In this document: piece after piece, positions 55,217 to 64,000 of the stretch
How the letters are laid out: each line of letters begins with the position of its first letter
Numbering within the stretch: position 1 is the stretch's first letter
Source of the DNA: Microcoleus sp. FACHB-672
GTDB taxonomy: Bacteria; Cyanobacteriota; Cyanobacteriia; Cyanobacteriales; Oscillatoriaceae
DNA length: 64,000 nucleotides
Assembly (NCBI RefSeq): GCF_014695725.1
Contig: NZ_JACJOU010000012.1
Span: 1-64,000 of the forward strand
Direction of reading: 5' to 3'
Made by a program: the position numbers and the translations under genes
The notes under the pieces: model-generated
Databases searched by the model: none
What the model was told of the DNA's origin: nothing
The model's input: the letters and a program-made list of their open reading frames with translations, nothing else

Positions 55217-56584
55217 TTACAAACCTTGAACGCGGCTGTACCATCGGAGCAACACTCGTGCCAATTCGTGCGGATCATGGCGCACATAACCTGTTTCCTT
55301 ATCTTGCTCCATCACATTCGCCACGACAATGCGCCGGCCTAATAGTCCCACAGCTTCTCGATCCAGAAAAACCGGATAAGATTTTTCTTGGGCATAGCGG
55401 ATCAAAGCTTGGGCCGTCGGAACTTTTCGCTGAACTAAAACCGCGCTAAACAGCGCCCGACCACAAGCTTTATCAATTGCTTGGATATGGTCAGAAACCG
55501 TATAGCCTTCTGTTTCACCGGCTTGAGTCATGATATTGCAAACATAGATACGAGGGACTTTCCGGCTGGCAATCGCTTCTGCAATTTCCGGTACTAAAAG
55601 ATTGGGAATCACACTGGTGTAAAGGCTACCCGGCCCAATAATAATAAAATCAGCTTCGCGAATGGCTCGTACCACTCTCGGCAAAGCCGGAGGATTAGCC
55701 GGCGTACAGCCAATTTTGACAATACTGCCCCCAGCTTCAGTGATACTAGATTCCCCTTCAATGCGACGACCATCTGATAATTCAGCCCAGAGGTTAACAT
55801 CGGTTAGGGTAGCCGGTAAAACCTCCCCCCGCACCGCAAGAACTTTTGAACTCGCTGCGATCGCCTGTTCAAGATCGCCGGCAATATCACTCATCGCCGT
55901 CAGGAACAAATTGCCGAAACTATGGCCAATCAGACCCTTGCCGGCGCGAAAGCGATATTGAAACAGTTCGGTTAACAGCTTTTCCTCGTCTGCCAGCGCT
56001 GCCAAACAATTGCGAATATCACCAGGCGGCAGTACCCCAATTTCGCGACGCAGCCGGCCAGAAGACCCGCCATCATCTGCAACAGTGACAACTGCAGTAA
56101 TGTTAGCGCTATACTTTTTTAGTCCCCTAAGCAAACTGGAAAGGCCGGTGCCTCCGCCAATGGCCACAATTTTTGGCCCCCGGTGCAACTTGCGGTGCGT
56201 CAATAGCAGATCGACCAGTTCTTCATCCCCCGCCGGCATCAGCGCCTTCGTAATTGAACCAACTGTCCGGGTTTGCCCCCAAAAAATCAACAGCAGGCCA
56301 CATCCCAAAACAAGTGGGCCGCTAATATAGTTAGGGACAATGGCTGCGAGGTACTCCAGCACACTCTGAGTCAGTTGAATCAGATAAAAAATGGGAGTTA
56401 GCTTGATCCAAATCGCCAAACCGAGACTGGTGAGCAAAACGCCCCCAGCGCTTAACAGCAGCCAGCGTTTGACAAACAATCCGGGGGACAACCACTTAAA
56501 CCACTGGCCAACTCGAGTTTGAGTGCGACCTCGTGATTCCAGGTTCAGGGCGTGTAGAGCTTGTTTAAATAGACCGATTGACAT
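55217..56584 (-). CDS. yvcK: YvcK/CofD-like family protein (gluconeogenesis factor type) with N-terminal membrane helices
   Basis: The 455-residue protein has two N-terminal hydrophobic helices ([20 protein letters not shown] and [17 protein letters not shown]), then the YvcK core from about 140: [62 protein letters not shown] and [23 protein letters not shown]. YvcK binds UDP-sugars and acts in cell-wall and carbon metabolism in Bacillus; in cyanobacteria the role is not established. The membrane extension is common in cyanobacterial members. It is divergent from the ABC ATPase gene at 56838. Confidence 0.92.
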   Translation of the reverse strand: MSIGLFKQALHALNLESRGRTQTRVGQWFKWLSPGLFVKRWLLLSAGGVLLTSLGLAIWIKLTPIFYLIQLTQSVLEYLAAIVPNYISGPLVLGCGLLLIFWGQTRTVGSITKALMPAGDEELVDLLLTHRKLHRGPKIVAIGGGTGLSSLLRGLKKYSANITAVVTVADDGGSSGRLRREIGVLPPGDIRNCLAALADEEKLLTELFQYRFRAGKGLIGHSFGNLFLTAMSDIAGDLEQAIAASSKVLAVRGEVLPATLTDVNLWAELSDGRRIEGESSITEAGGSIVKIGCTPANPPALPRVVRAIREADFIIIGPGSLYTSVIPNLLVPEIAEAIASRKVPRIYVCNIMTQAGETEGYTVSDHIQAIDKACGRALFSAVLVQRKVPTAQALIRYAQEKSYPVFLDREAVGLLGRRIVVANVMEQDKETGYVRHDPHELARVLLRWYSRVQGL

Positions 56585-56776
56585 AACTGATGGAAGGGTG
56601 AGGGATAACAGGCTTTGACAGACAAATTTACATTAGAGGATGTTAAGGCCGGCAGTAAAATCATTACGCCTCTGAGGCAAGGTTGACCTGGCTTTTTTGA
56701 CTAAAGTTGTAGCCGGCCTTGTATCAGGACACGTTAACCCCCCATCAAGAAGATATACTGCGTGAAAGCAGACGAT

Positions 56777-56798
56777 CCGCTAAGGGGTAGCCGCTAAG
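56777..56798. repeat. Direct repeat CCGCTAAG in the divergent promoter region
   Basis: CCGCTAAG occurs at 56777-56784 and again at 56791-56798, 14 bases apart, between divergent yvcK and the ABC ATPase gene. A pair of direct repeats at this spacing could be an operator or an RNA element. The function is unknown. Confidence 0.4.
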
Positions 56799-56837
56799 TG
56801 CGCGGTTCCATAGTCTAACAACTTGATTTCACATCCT

Positions 56838-57626
56838 ATGCATGAGCGTGAGCCGTTGATCGAACTCAAGGGCGTTTGTAAGTCATTTGGCAGCAGTGTG
56901 GTCTTAGATCAAGCAGACCTACAGATTTATCGAGGAGAGGCACTGGTTATCATTGGGCCATCCGGTACAGGTAAATCGACAATCCTGCGAATTATAGCTG
57001 GGTTGCTGGCTCCCGATGAGGGTGAGGTCTATATTCAAGGAGCGAAACGAGAGGGATTAATCGGGGATGTTGAAGAAGTCATGCGGATTAGTATGGTCTT
57101 TCAGCAGGCAGCTTTATTTGACTCGCTAACCGTGGACGAAAACGTGGGATTTCTCCTGTACCAGCGCTCAAATCTATCGCGCCCAAAAATTCGATCCCTG
57201 GTGAATGAAAGTTTAGAAATGGTAGGGCTGTCTGGGATTGGGGATCGCTATCCGGCTGAACTCTCAGGGGGTATGCGAAAGCGAGTGAGTTTTGCCCGGG
57301 CGATTATGGGCAACCCAGATAATCCGCGAGATACCCCTGAAATTGTGCTCTACGACGAACCTACTGCCGGTTTAGACCCCATCGCCTCGACAGTCATTGA
57401 AGATTTAATCCGCCAGCTACAACAAGCTCAAGGGGGCTGTAGCACTTATGTCATGGTTTCTCACCAAGACAGCACAATTCGCCGCACCGCTGATCGGATA
57501 TTATTTCTCTACCAAGGCAAGGTGCAGTGGCAGGGCACGGTGAATGACATCGACACCACAGATGAACCTTTGGTTCGACAGTTCTTTAGTGGCAGTATTA
57601 CCGGACCCATCCAGATGATTGGTTAA
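56838..57626 (+). CDS. ABC transporter ATP-binding protein, MlaF/TGD3-like
   Basis: The start chosen is the ATG at 56838 (a TTG five codons earlier is possible). The 262-residue ATPase has Walker A GPSGTGKSTILRIIAGLL, a Q-loop in SMVFQQAALFDSLTV, signature LSGGMRKRVSFARAIM, Walker B EIVLYDEPTAGLDPIAS and a switch His in MVSHQDSTI. The LSGGMRKR form and NVGF block are typical of MlaF. An MCE protein gene follows at 57760, so the pair probably forms part of a lipid-trafficking complex between outer membrane, envelope or thylakoid membranes, like bacterial Mla and plastid TGD. The MlaE-type permease is not in the window. Confidence 0.9.
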   Translation: MHEREPLIELKGVCKSFGSSVVLDQADLQIYRGEALVIIGPSGTGKSTILRIIAGLLAPDEGEVYIQGAKREGLIGDVEEVMRISMVFQQAALFDSLTVDENVGFLLYQRSNLSRPKIRSLVNESLEMVGLSGIGDRYPAELSGGMRKRVSFARAIMGNPDNPRDTPEIVLYDEPTAGLDPIASTVIEDLIRQLQQAQGGCSTYVMVSHQDSTIRRTADRILFLYQGKVQWQGTVNDIDTTDEPLVRQFFSGSITGPIQMIG

Positions 57627-57759
57627 GATAACTGTCAGCAGCCGAATTTTGGACTGTTATTAGATGATTTGTCCTTGCTCATTTGCCTACAGCAAGGGAC
57701 AGGTAAGTGGGGACAAGGGACGATCAAATCTCACTCCAAAACATTACCGAGGAAGGAAT

Positions 57760-59244
57760 ATGCGCTCGCGAACAATTAGAGAAGGCTCAGTTGGTTTGTT
57801 GCTCCTGCTTGGAATAGGAGGCTTTGGCGTTCTCCTTCTCTGGTTGGCAGGACTAACGCTGGGTGAAAAAACTTATCAGTTTGTCGTTGATTTCATTGAT
57901 GCCGGCGGCATGGAAGCAGGGGCACAGGTTCGGTATCGCGGCGTAGCTGTTGGCCAAATCACTGAGATTAACGCCGGCCCGAAAGGAGTGGCTGTCACGA
58001 TTGAAATTGCATCGGCTGATTTAGTGATGCCGCGTGATGTTGTGATTGAAACTAATCAGTCGAGTTTTATCGGAGAAACCTCCATTGATATCACTCCCAA
58101 GCCGCCGGTAACCGTTGGGGCGAATGTCGCCAAGCCTCTCGAACGCAATTGCAACCCAAACCTGATTATTTGTCACAAATCGCGTTTACAAGGTGCGGTT
58201 GGTGTCAGCTTTAATGAACTGATCCGCTCTACTGTCGATTTCACTAACCGCTTTAGCAATCCAATTTTCATGGAAAACCTTAACTCAGTGGTTAAAAATA
58301 CGGCGGCTGCGACACAGGGGGTGACTCAGTTAACTCAAGAGCTTTCAACTTTGAGTCAATCAGTTCGCCAAGAACTCAAAACTGTATCGGGCACGACGGA
58401 TACATTTCGTCAAACAGCGAATCAAATCGGATCTTCAGTAGATCGGATGGCGAATCAAGTTGGTGTTTTGACGAATCAAGTTGGTGCAACGGCTAATCAA
58501 TTTAGCGGGACGGCGAACCAAGTGAGCGCCAGTGCAAATCAGCTGAACCAGCTGGCGACAAACCTTAATGATCTTGTCGTGAACAACCGCTCTACTTTAC
58601 TTTCATCTTTAGAAAATATCAGCAACGCCAGTACAGAACTTCGAGGCAGTGTAACAAGCCTCGGCCCTTTGGTCAATCAGGCTCAGCGGGGGCAATTTCT
58701 CAGCAATTTAGAAACTCTGTCGGCGAATGCGCTGCAAGCTTCGGTGAGATTGCGAAGTTTGTCTGAGGGGCAATTTATTAGCAATTTGGAGACTGCCTCT
58801 GCAAATGCGGCTCAGGCTTCAGCAAGTCTACGGGAGCTTTCCGATCCAACCAATATAGTTTTGCTTCAACAAACACTGGATTCGGCGCGTTCGACTTTTC
58901 AAAACGCTCAAAAAATTACGGCGGATTTAGATGAATTAACCGGCGATCCGTCTTTTCGCACGAATGTTAAAAGGCTGGTGAATGGGTTAAGTGGTTTGGT
59001 GTCTTCAACGGAGCAGTTGCAGGAGCAAACTCAGATAGCCCAAAATTTAGTACCCCTAGCTGTTGCAGCGGAAATGTCTGTATCGGCAACAGCAAATATG
59101 GCCTTGAAGAAGCAAATGGAAAGATTTAGCCCAACGACTGCTAAAGACACGCCTGTGCCTCAAAAGCAGTTTGGTGCCTGGGGCCGGCCTTCTGTCAATG
59201 GAAGTGTGGCAACAGAGCCGGTGGAACGCGAAGCTATCCCTTAA
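57760..59244 (+). CDS. MCE/MlaD family protein with long coiled-coil tail
   Basis: The ATG at 57760 follows GAGGAAGGA by 5 bases and gives MRSRTIREGSVGLLLLLGIG, a signal anchor. The MCE domain (about 35-120) contains YQFVVDFIDAGGMEAGAQVRYRGVAVG and QSSFIGETSIDITPK. The remaining 350 residues are helical, with repeated TANQ and NQVGxxANQ blocks (about 220-260) and LRELSDP, and could form a long rod or tube. It should present lipids across the periplasm together with the ATPase upstream. About 130 bases separate the two genes. Total length 494 residues, typical for cyanobacterial TGD2/MlaD-like proteins. Confidence 0.9.
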   Translation: MRSRTIREGSVGLLLLLGIGGFGVLLLWLAGLTLGEKTYQFVVDFIDAGGMEAGAQVRYRGVAVGQITEINAGPKGVAVTIEIASADLVMPRDVVIETNQSSFIGETSIDITPKPPVTVGANVAKPLERNCNPNLIICHKSRLQGAVGVSFNELIRSTVDFTNRFSNPIFMENLNSVVKNTAAATQGVTQLTQELSTLSQSVRQELKTVSGTTDTFRQTANQIGSSVDRMANQVGVLTNQVGATANQFSGTANQVSASANQLNQLATNLNDLVVNNRSTLLSSLENISNASTELRGSVTSLGPLVNQAQRGQFLSNLETLSANALQASVRLRSLSEGQFISNLETASANAAQASASLRELSDPTNIVLLQQTLDSARSTFQNAQKITADLDELTGDPSFRTNVKRLVNGLSGLVSSTEQLQEQTQIAQNLVPLAVAAEMSVSATANMALKKQMERFSPTTAKDTPVPQKQFGAWGRPSVNGSVATEPVEREAIP

Positions 59245-59267
59245 TGCACTTAAGACTCAAGAGGTTG

Positions 59268-59567
59268 TTAACTCCAATCGTCTTGATCTCCTTTTTTGCC
59301 CCGACCTTTGTAAACTTCACCGGCATCATGAATTTGCCTAGTTTTTTCATAAAGTTGCTGTTCTGTCAACTGCCACTTTTGAAGAACTTTTTCTAAATCT
59401 GCCTGAATATCTTTTGCACCGGGAAATCCCCGATATCGAATTAATAGCCGCGCTAGTTCAGCGAAGTTGTAATCAGTTTGCTCTTCAGTGAGAAGGCTGT
59501 TAACAATTTCGCGATCTCCTCGCGCTTGGGGGTGTAGCTGTTCTTGATTTGCGGGTGTTGAAGCCAT
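59268..59567 (-). CDS. DUF3288 family protein
   Basis: The 99-residue protein contains REIVNSLLTEEQTDYNFAELARLLIRYRGFPGAKDIQ and LEKVLQKWQLTEQQLYEKTRQIHDAGEVYK. I recognise the cyanobacterial DUF3288 type, which is short, helical and of unknown function. No signal, membrane segment or metal motif is visible. It is convergent with the MCE gene, only 23 bases from its stop, and divergent from rpiA. Confidence 0.8.
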   Translation of the reverse strand: MASTPANQEQLHPQARGDREIVNSLLTEEQTDYNFAELARLLIRYRGFPGAKDIQADLEKVLQKWQLTEQQLYEKTRQIHDAGEVYKGRGKKGDQDDWS

Positions 59568-59743
59568 ATTCGTTTTTGCTGCCGAAACTCAAGTCGCGGG
59601 ATGCTGAGTTGGATGGGGCGCTGCCGGCATTCCCCTGAGGTAGTCATTCCAGTAGGATTAACTAAGCGCGTGACGCATAGGACACTCGCTCACTACTGTT
59701 TTTACCATTTCCGCTGCCATCATTGTTGAGAGGAGTTTTTGTT

Positions 59744-60454
59744 ATGAGTACAGCAGACGCCGCCAAGATCATGAAACAGCAAGTCGGCAAAGCCGCTGCA
59801 GACCGCGTGCAATCTGGCACAATTGTGGGGCTGGGCACCGGCTCAACGACGGCGTATGCCCTTCAATATCTGGGGGAACGGCTGAAATCTGGCGATTTAA
59901 AGGACATTAAGGGCGTCCCAACCTCTTTTCAAGCAGAAGTGCTGGCGAAGCAATACGGGATTCCTTTGACAACTTTAGATGATGTTGATCACATTGATGT
60001 TGCGATAGATGGGGCCGACGAAGTCGATCCGAATAAAAATTTAATTAAAGGGGGCGGTGCGGCGCACACTCGCGAGAAAATTGTAGACGCGCTGGCTGAG
60101 CAATTTATCGTGGTAGTGGATAGCACGAAATTGGTAGATCGGCTGGGTTCAACGTTTTTGCTGCCGGTGGAAGTGATTCCAATGGCAATCTCGCCGGTGA
60201 TGCGGGCAATTGAAAAGTTGGGCGGCAAACCAGAGTTGCGGATGGGAGTCAAAAAAGCTGGGCCGGTGATCACGGATCAAGGCAATATGGTGATTGATGT
60301 CAAGTTTGACTCGATTGATGACCCAGCCGGCTTGGAAAAGACACTGAATAACATTCCCGGTGTGTTGGAAAATGGCTTGTTTGTGGGTGTTGCCAATTTA
60401 ATCCTGGTTGGGGAAATTAAAGATGGTGAGCCGGTTGTTCGGGAGATTTCGTAA
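59744..60454 (+). CDS. rpiA: Ribose-5-phosphate isomerase A
   Basis: The start at 59744 follows GAGAGGAG, giving [19 protein letters not shown]. The 236-residue enzyme has [63 protein letters not shown] with the catalytic Asp/Lys region, and LPVEVIPMA. It interconverts ribose-5-phosphate and ribulose-5-phosphate in the Calvin cycle and pentose phosphate pathway. It is followed by a strong terminator. Confidence 0.97.
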   Translation: MSTADAAKIMKQQVGKAAADRVQSGTIVGLGTGSTTAYALQYLGERLKSGDLKDIKGVPTSFQAEVLAKQYGIPLTTLDDVDHIDVAIDGADEVDPNKNLIKGGGAAHTREKIVDALAEQFIVVVDSTKLVDRLGSTFLLPVEVIPMAISPVMRAIEKLGGKPELRMGVKKAGPVITDQGNMVIDVKFDSIDDPAGLEKTLNNIPGVLENGLFVGVANLILVGEIKDGEPVVREIS

Positions 60455-60479
60455 GAGCCAACAAGATTAATTATTTACA

Positions 60480-60518
60480 AATAAAAGGCAAAGGTTTTTT
60501 TAATTTTTGCCTTTTATT
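60480..60518 (+). terminator. Rho-independent terminator of rpiA
   Basis: AATAAAAGGCAAA at 60480-60492 pairs perfectly with TTTGCCTTTTATT at 60506-60518, a 13-pair stem with a T-rich loop and T-rich flank. It lies about 25 bases after the rpiA stop. Confidence 0.75.
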
Positions 60519-60612
60519 CTATTTAATTGGGTTGATATGACGTTTTACTGATGTTAGTAGGCTAATACGCATTTAATTTGAGCTGTAAGCAAGAGTTGTG
60601 ATAAATCAGATA

Positions 60613-61794
60613 ATGCAATACCGACGATTTGGACGCACAGAATTGCAGATGCCAGTGTTTTCCTGCGGGGGAATGAGATATCAGTACAAGTGGCAAGATG
60701 TGCCGGCAGACGAAATTCCATCTGACAATCAGAAAAATTTAGAAGCCACGATTCGTCGTGCTTTAGATGTGGGGATAACTCACATTGAAACAGCACGAGG
60801 CTACGGCAGTTCGGAGATTCAATTGGGACAAATGTTGCCGGCACTACAGCGTGACCGCTTAATTATACAGACAAAAGTTTTCCCATCTGCCGATCCAAAA
60901 GAATTTCGGAAAACTGTTGAGCAATCACTGGCTAATTTGCGGCTAGATTATATTGATTTACTGGGGTTGCATGGCATCAATACTTTAGAATTACTGGACT
61001 ACAGCAGTCGCGCTGGCGGCTGTTTGGATGTGGCACAGGAACTGCAAAAGGAAGGCAAAGTGCGGTTTATTGGCTTTTCAACTCATGGTCCAACGGATAT
61101 TATTACTAAGGTAATTGAAACTGATCGATTTGATTACGTTAATCTGCACTGGTATTACATTAATCAAATAAATTTACCGGCAATTGAAGCGGCTAGCCGG
61201 CACGATATGGGCGTGTTTATTATCAGCCCTTCAGATAAAGGAGGAATGCTCTACAACCCGCCAAAAAAATTAGTAGAATTGTGTGCGCCTCTCAGCCCAA
61301 TGGTGTTTAACAATTTGTTTTGTTTGAATCATCCCCAAGTGCATACCCTCAGTTTGGGTGCTGCACGCCCAACAGATTTTGATGAACATTTGAAAACCTT
61401 GCCACTATTGGATAAAGCTGCTGAAATTTTACCACCGATTTTAGAACGCTTGGAAAAAGCAGCGATTGCCAGTTTTGGGGAAGATTGGGTACACAGTTGG
61501 CATATTGGGCTGCCGGCACCTGAAGAAACGCCTGAAGGAATGAATATTCCGGTAATTTTATGGCTGAGGAATTTAGCACTCGCCTATGACATGATCGATT
61601 ACGCTAAGATGCGTTATAACCTGCTCGGTAATGCTAGTCATTGGTTTCCCGGAAACAAGGCAGATCAGGTGCAGCAGCTAGATTTGCGCCGGTGTTTGTC
61701 AAGCAGTCCCCACGCTGATAAAATTCCTGAATTATTGGCAGATGCTCATCGCCTGTTGGGGGGAGAACCCGTGGGGCGATTATCTCAGCAGTAA
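60613..61794 (+). CDS. Aldo/keto reductase family oxidoreductase
   Basis: The ATG at 60613 gives MQYRRFGRTELQMPVFSCGG, the usual AKR opening; a GTG five codons earlier is less likely. Catalytic features are ITHIETARGYGSSEIQLGQ (Tyr), LIIQTKVF (Lys) and LLGLHGINTLELLDY (His). The barrel is about 280 residues, and the C-terminal extension (about 300-393) carries an odd Cys-poor helical segment. This subclass is widespread in cyanobacteria and uses NADPH to reduce aldehydes; the substrate is unknown. It lies 2 bases before the esterase gene and may be co-transcribed with it. Confidence 0.88.
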   Translation: MQYRRFGRTELQMPVFSCGGMRYQYKWQDVPADEIPSDNQKNLEATIRRALDVGITHIETARGYGSSEIQLGQMLPALQRDRLIIQTKVFPSADPKEFRKTVEQSLANLRLDYIDLLGLHGINTLELLDYSSRAGGCLDVAQELQKEGKVRFIGFSTHGPTDIITKVIETDRFDYVNLHWYYINQINLPAIEAASRHDMGVFIISPSDKGGMLYNPPKKLVELCAPLSPMVFNNLFCLNHPQVHTLSLGAARPTDFDEHLKTLPLLDKAAEILPPILERLEKAAIASFGEDWVHSWHIGLPAPEETPEGMNIPVILWLRNLALAYDMIDYAKMRYNLLGNASHWFPGNKADQVQQLDLRRCLSSSPHADKIPELLADAHRLLGGEPVGRLSQQ

Positions 61795-61796
61795 GC

Positions 61797-62753
61797 ATGA
61801 AAAAATTCTCTATTTTCACTGCCAAACTCTTGATTCTCTTGGCTGCCGGCTTATGTCTCAGCTTCCTGTTACACAGATATGAGCCAGAGCAAAAGGTGGC
61901 GCTATCAATTAGCAGCAATATCCCCCAAAGTCCAGCCCTTATTGAAAGTATAATTCCTCCAGAATTTCAAGGCAAACTATATTTATTTATTTTAGCCGGC
62001 CAATCTAATATGTCAGGCAGAGGTACGCTTTTACCTACCACTTTATCTGAGAATCCTAGAATTTTTCTCTTTGGCAACGATTACGAATGGCATCTTGCTG
62101 CTGAACCTATTGATAATGCTAGAGGACAAGTTGATAGAGTGTCTCAGGATTTGGATGCCGGTTTTAGCCCCGGAATGTCATTTGCTACAACATTATTAAA
62201 ACACAATCCCAATTTAATTATTGGGTTGATTCCCTGCGCCAAAGGGGGAAGTGCGATTGCAGAATGGGAAAGAAACTTGAGCAATAAAACCCTCTACGGT
62301 TCCTGTTTAAAACGCTCAGTTGCTGCCTCTAGCAAAGGAGAAATTGCCGGAATGCTTTTCTTTCAGGGAGAAGCCGATGCACTCAAACCCAAAGAACGTT
62401 CAAAAAGGCTTCTTTTTCCTCATCAATGGGCAAATAAATTCTCTGCTTTTGCCAATAATTTTCGTCAAGATTTAGGGCGGCCAAATTTGCCAGTTGTCTT
62501 TGCCCAAATTGGCAGCAATAAAGCCCCTAGCGTATTTGTAAATTGGAAGCCGGTGCAAGAACAGCAAAAAGCTGTAAAATTACCCTCAGCCGCCATGATT
62601 GTTACGGACGATTTACCCTTAAAGGATTCTGTTCACTACACCACGAAAAGCTATGAAATTATTGGTAAAAGATTCGCTGACGCATTTTGGCAATTAACCA
62701 AAAATGATCGCTTCAATCAATCCCTCTCTGCTCCACAAGCGATTAAACTATGA
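61797..62753 (+). CDS. Exported SASA-type carbohydrate acetylesterase-like protein
   Basis: The 318-residue protein starts with a signal or anchor (FSIFTAKLLILLAAGLCLSF). It has the sialate O-acetylesterase (SGNH-like) pattern LYLFILAGQSNMSGRG, where GQSNM holds the nucleophile Ser. LIPCAKGGSAIAEW and GMLFFQGEADAL follow, with DSVHYTTKSYEIIGKRF near the end as the Asp-x-x-His block. Such enzymes remove O-acetyl groups from sugars outside the plasma membrane. The gene overlaps the next membrane-protein gene by 4 bases (ATGA), so the two proteins likely work together or share expression. Confidence 0.85.
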   Translation: MKKFSIFTAKLLILLAAGLCLSFLLHRYEPEQKVALSISSNIPQSPALIESIIPPEFQGKLYLFILAGQSNMSGRGTLLPTTLSENPRIFLFGNDYEWHLAAEPIDNARGQVDRVSQDLDAGFSPGMSFATTLLKHNPNLIIGLIPCAKGGSAIAEWERNLSNKTLYGSCLKRSVAASSKGEIAGMLFFQGEADALKPKERSKRLLFPHQWANKFSAFANNFRQDLGRPNLPVVFAQIGSNKAPSVFVNWKPVQEQQKAVKLPSAAMIVTDDLPLKDSVHYTTKSYEIIGKRFADAFWQLTKNDRFNQSLSAPQAIKL

Positions 62754-63385
62754 AATCATACTTTCGGCTGGTTCTATGGATTAACATTTTATTTTTTTTA
62801 GTTATTTTTATTTCAATTGCTTTAGCTCAAATTTTGGGGTTTTCAGTTGGCTCTTTATTTTCTACCCCTTTCTCTCCAGTAGATTTTCAGATGGGGATAT
62901 TAACCCATATATTTCAACTGCTGTGTACTGTTCCCCCCATTGTTTGCGCCTTTACTTTTACAATCCTTAACTTAATTGCATCACGGCGAAAAGAAAATTC
63001 ATTTATTCTTGTTTCAGCGATTATAACCGCCGGCTTTCTTTTTAATACAATTTTTAGAGTTCACATTTTTCTTTTTCGATTAGGTATTCCTAAACTTTTA
63101 ACCGTTTTAGTTTACGTCCTGCTTGCCGGCATCTATGGATTCACATTTAAAGAAAAAATTCAATCAACCCCCTACAGACTGCTCCTCATCGGCATCGGTT
63201 TATTATTCACCGGCATCCTAGTAGATTCACTACATTTGAGCAATTATGAAGTTTTTGTCCTACTAGAAGGAGTCCTTAAATTATTCAGTGAACTTAATAT
63301 CGCTCTATATTTTTGGGCGGTTTGTTATCGAGAGATTATGCAAGCTTTCAATGCTCGCTACACAGAGATTGAATTGATAGAATGA
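62750..63385 (+). CDS. Membrane protein, about six helices, translationally coupled to the esterase
   Basis: The 211-residue protein has hydrophobic segments around LVLWINILFFLVIFISIALA, IFQLLCTVPPIVCAFTFTIL, FILVSAIITAGFLFNTIF, LLTVLVYVLLAGIYGFTF, LLLIGIGLLFTGILV and a last one near VLLEGVLKLF. No catalytic motif is seen and I do not recognise a family. Its ATG overlaps the esterase stop by 4 bases, so co-translation is likely. It may anchor or regulate envelope sugar modification, but that is a guess from position. Confidence 0.6.
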   Translation: MKSYFRLVLWINILFFLVIFISIALAQILGFSVGSLFSTPFSPVDFQMGILTHIFQLLCTVPPIVCAFTFTILNLIASRRKENSFILVSAIITAGFLFNTIFRVHIFLFRLGIPKLLTVLVYVLLAGIYGFTFKEKIQSTPYRLLLIGIGLLFTGILVDSLHLSNYEVFVLLEGVLKLFSELNIALYFWAVCYREIMQAFNARYTEIELIE

Positions 63386-63603
63386 GTGAATGGGGGTGTA
63401 AGAGGGGATTGTGCTTGTTAACTTTTGCCAAAGGTTTGAAGAAAAAATCTAGAAATTCGTTAAGTGAGTTATTCAAGCCCTCAATTATAGACGATTGAGC
63501 AAATTAATTACAATTATCCCCTTGATAGATGCCGGCATTACACGCTTTACGCTAATAACAGGATCGAATCTAATTTACCAATTTGTAGTAAGTGGTACAT
63601 CTT

Positions 63604-64000
63604 ATGAGCTTGAAGCGTCGGAATTTTTTGTTTTTAGTGGGAGCGAGTATTGGCGCAATCACAGCCGGTGCTTGCGGTGCGTCTGGGCAAAATGCCGCCA
63701 CCTCATCACAGAATGTTACTGCCGGCACACAAACCCAGCCAAAGAGCGCTGCAACCATTGCTCAGAACACAACGGTGATCGAACTGCCGCCTTTACCTTA
63801 CGACTACAAAGCATTAGAGCCACATATTGACGCAAAAACAATGGAGTTCCATCACGATAAACATCATGCTGCTTACGTTAAAAACCTCAACACCGCGCTT
63901 GATAAACACCCTGAATTAAAAAGTAAAAGCGTTGAAGAAATGGTGCGTGATCTTAATAGCGTTCCAGAAGATATTCGCACAATCATTCGTAATAATGGCG
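63604..64000 (+). CDS. sodA: Superoxide dismutase (Mn type) with twin-arginine signal, partial
   Basis: The ATG at 63604 gives [20 protein letters not shown], a twin-arginine signal ([12 protein letters not shown]) ending near GACGASGQ. The mature part begins [20 protein letters not shown] with [20 protein letters not shown], where the His of HHDKHHAAY is a metal ligand. This opening is typical of manganese superoxide dismutases. The frame is open at the window end, so two thirds of the protein is missing. It should act in the periplasm or lumen after Tat export. The lipobox is imperfect (AGAC), so lipoprotein status is uncertain. Confidence 0.88.
   Translation, partial: MSLKRRNFLFLVGASIGAITAGACGASGQNAATSSQNVTAGTQTQPKSAATIAQNTTVIELPPLPYDYKALEPHIDAKTMEFHHDKHHAAYVKNLNTALDKHPELKSKSVEEMVRDLNSVPEDIRTIIRNNG

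Noticed and set aside
63495-63830. Frame of 111 residues across the start of the superoxide dismutase gene.
   Set aside because: It is out of frame with the superoxide dismutase reading, which has a clear Tat signal and family motifs.
1-64000. tRNA, rRNA and other standard RNA genes.
   Set aside because: No cloverleaf with a GGTTCGAATCC-like arm and CCA-type end, and no rRNA sequence, was recognised in the spacers by eye. A covariance-model search would be decisive.

Overview
The window reads as chromosomal DNA of a cyanobacterium, most likely filamentous. Evidence includes a ChlH-type magnesium-chelatase H subunit, cyanobacteria-restricted small proteins of the DUF3288 and DUF7219 type, a FTLIEL type IV pilin, DUF4347/RTX and PPC/PA14 exoproteins, a RemA-gmk pair, and HIP1 octamers GCGATCGC at 31034, 39403, 51765 and 55857. 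The hexamer GCCGGC is conspicuously frequent throughout, including inside genes. No rRNA, tRNA or CRISPR array was recognised.

Layout. 1-860: the end of an IS5-type element inserted into a decayed IS630-type transposase. 1128-4036: a type IV pilin-like gene, a perfect hairpin, and a TPR/O-GlcNAc-transferase-like (GT41) gene. 4198-13792: one tightly packed minus-strand glycan operon. It runs from a TPR membrane protein through rfbF, rfbG, a sugar C-methyltransferase, an rfbC-type epimerase, an SDR, a second methyltransferase and a CmcI-like protein to a GT2-GT4 bifunctional glycosyltransferase. It should make and transfer a CDP-linked, branched 6-deoxy sugar. 14307-20128: a GT2-TPR gene, a class IV aminotransferase, a DUF7219 protein, rqcH, remA and gmk. 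20823-23792: a 989-residue multidomain protein with PPC and PA14 repeats and a C39-like peptidase end. 24170-25914: an IS5-type remnant carrying a second, nested and decayed IS5-type element.

26182-33711: two small proteins, a diverged tandem non-coding repeat, a large SGNH hydrolase, a CcdA/thioredoxin-lipoprotein redox pair, a long helical-repeat protein and an HTH antitoxin remnant. 33712-43475: a chlH paralogue, a rhodanese, hrcA, two tandem paralogous membrane proteins and a VIT-vWA protein. 43749-49268: a sugar O-acetyltransferase, a 1 kb spacer, and a DUF4347/beta-helix/RTX exoprotein.

49427-54440: a two-domain phosphatase/phosphoglycerate mutase that appears to start at CTG, a dihydroorotase-like gene lacking metal ligands, lepB, and a second dihydroorotase gene that keeps one frame but carries two premature stops. 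54528-64000: tsaE, yvcK, an Mla/TGD-type ABC ATPase with an MCE protein, a DUF3288 protein, rpiA, an aldo/keto reductase, a SASA-type esterase with a membrane partner, and the start of a Tat-signal superoxide dismutase cut by the window end.

The most distinctive points are the double-nonsense dihydroorotase beside a metal-site-deficient paralogue, the C39/PA14/PPC protein, the pilin-GT41 pair, the CDP-sugar operon, the two nested IS arrangements and the GCCGGC over-representation. No clearly new multi-gene system such as a defence island was found.
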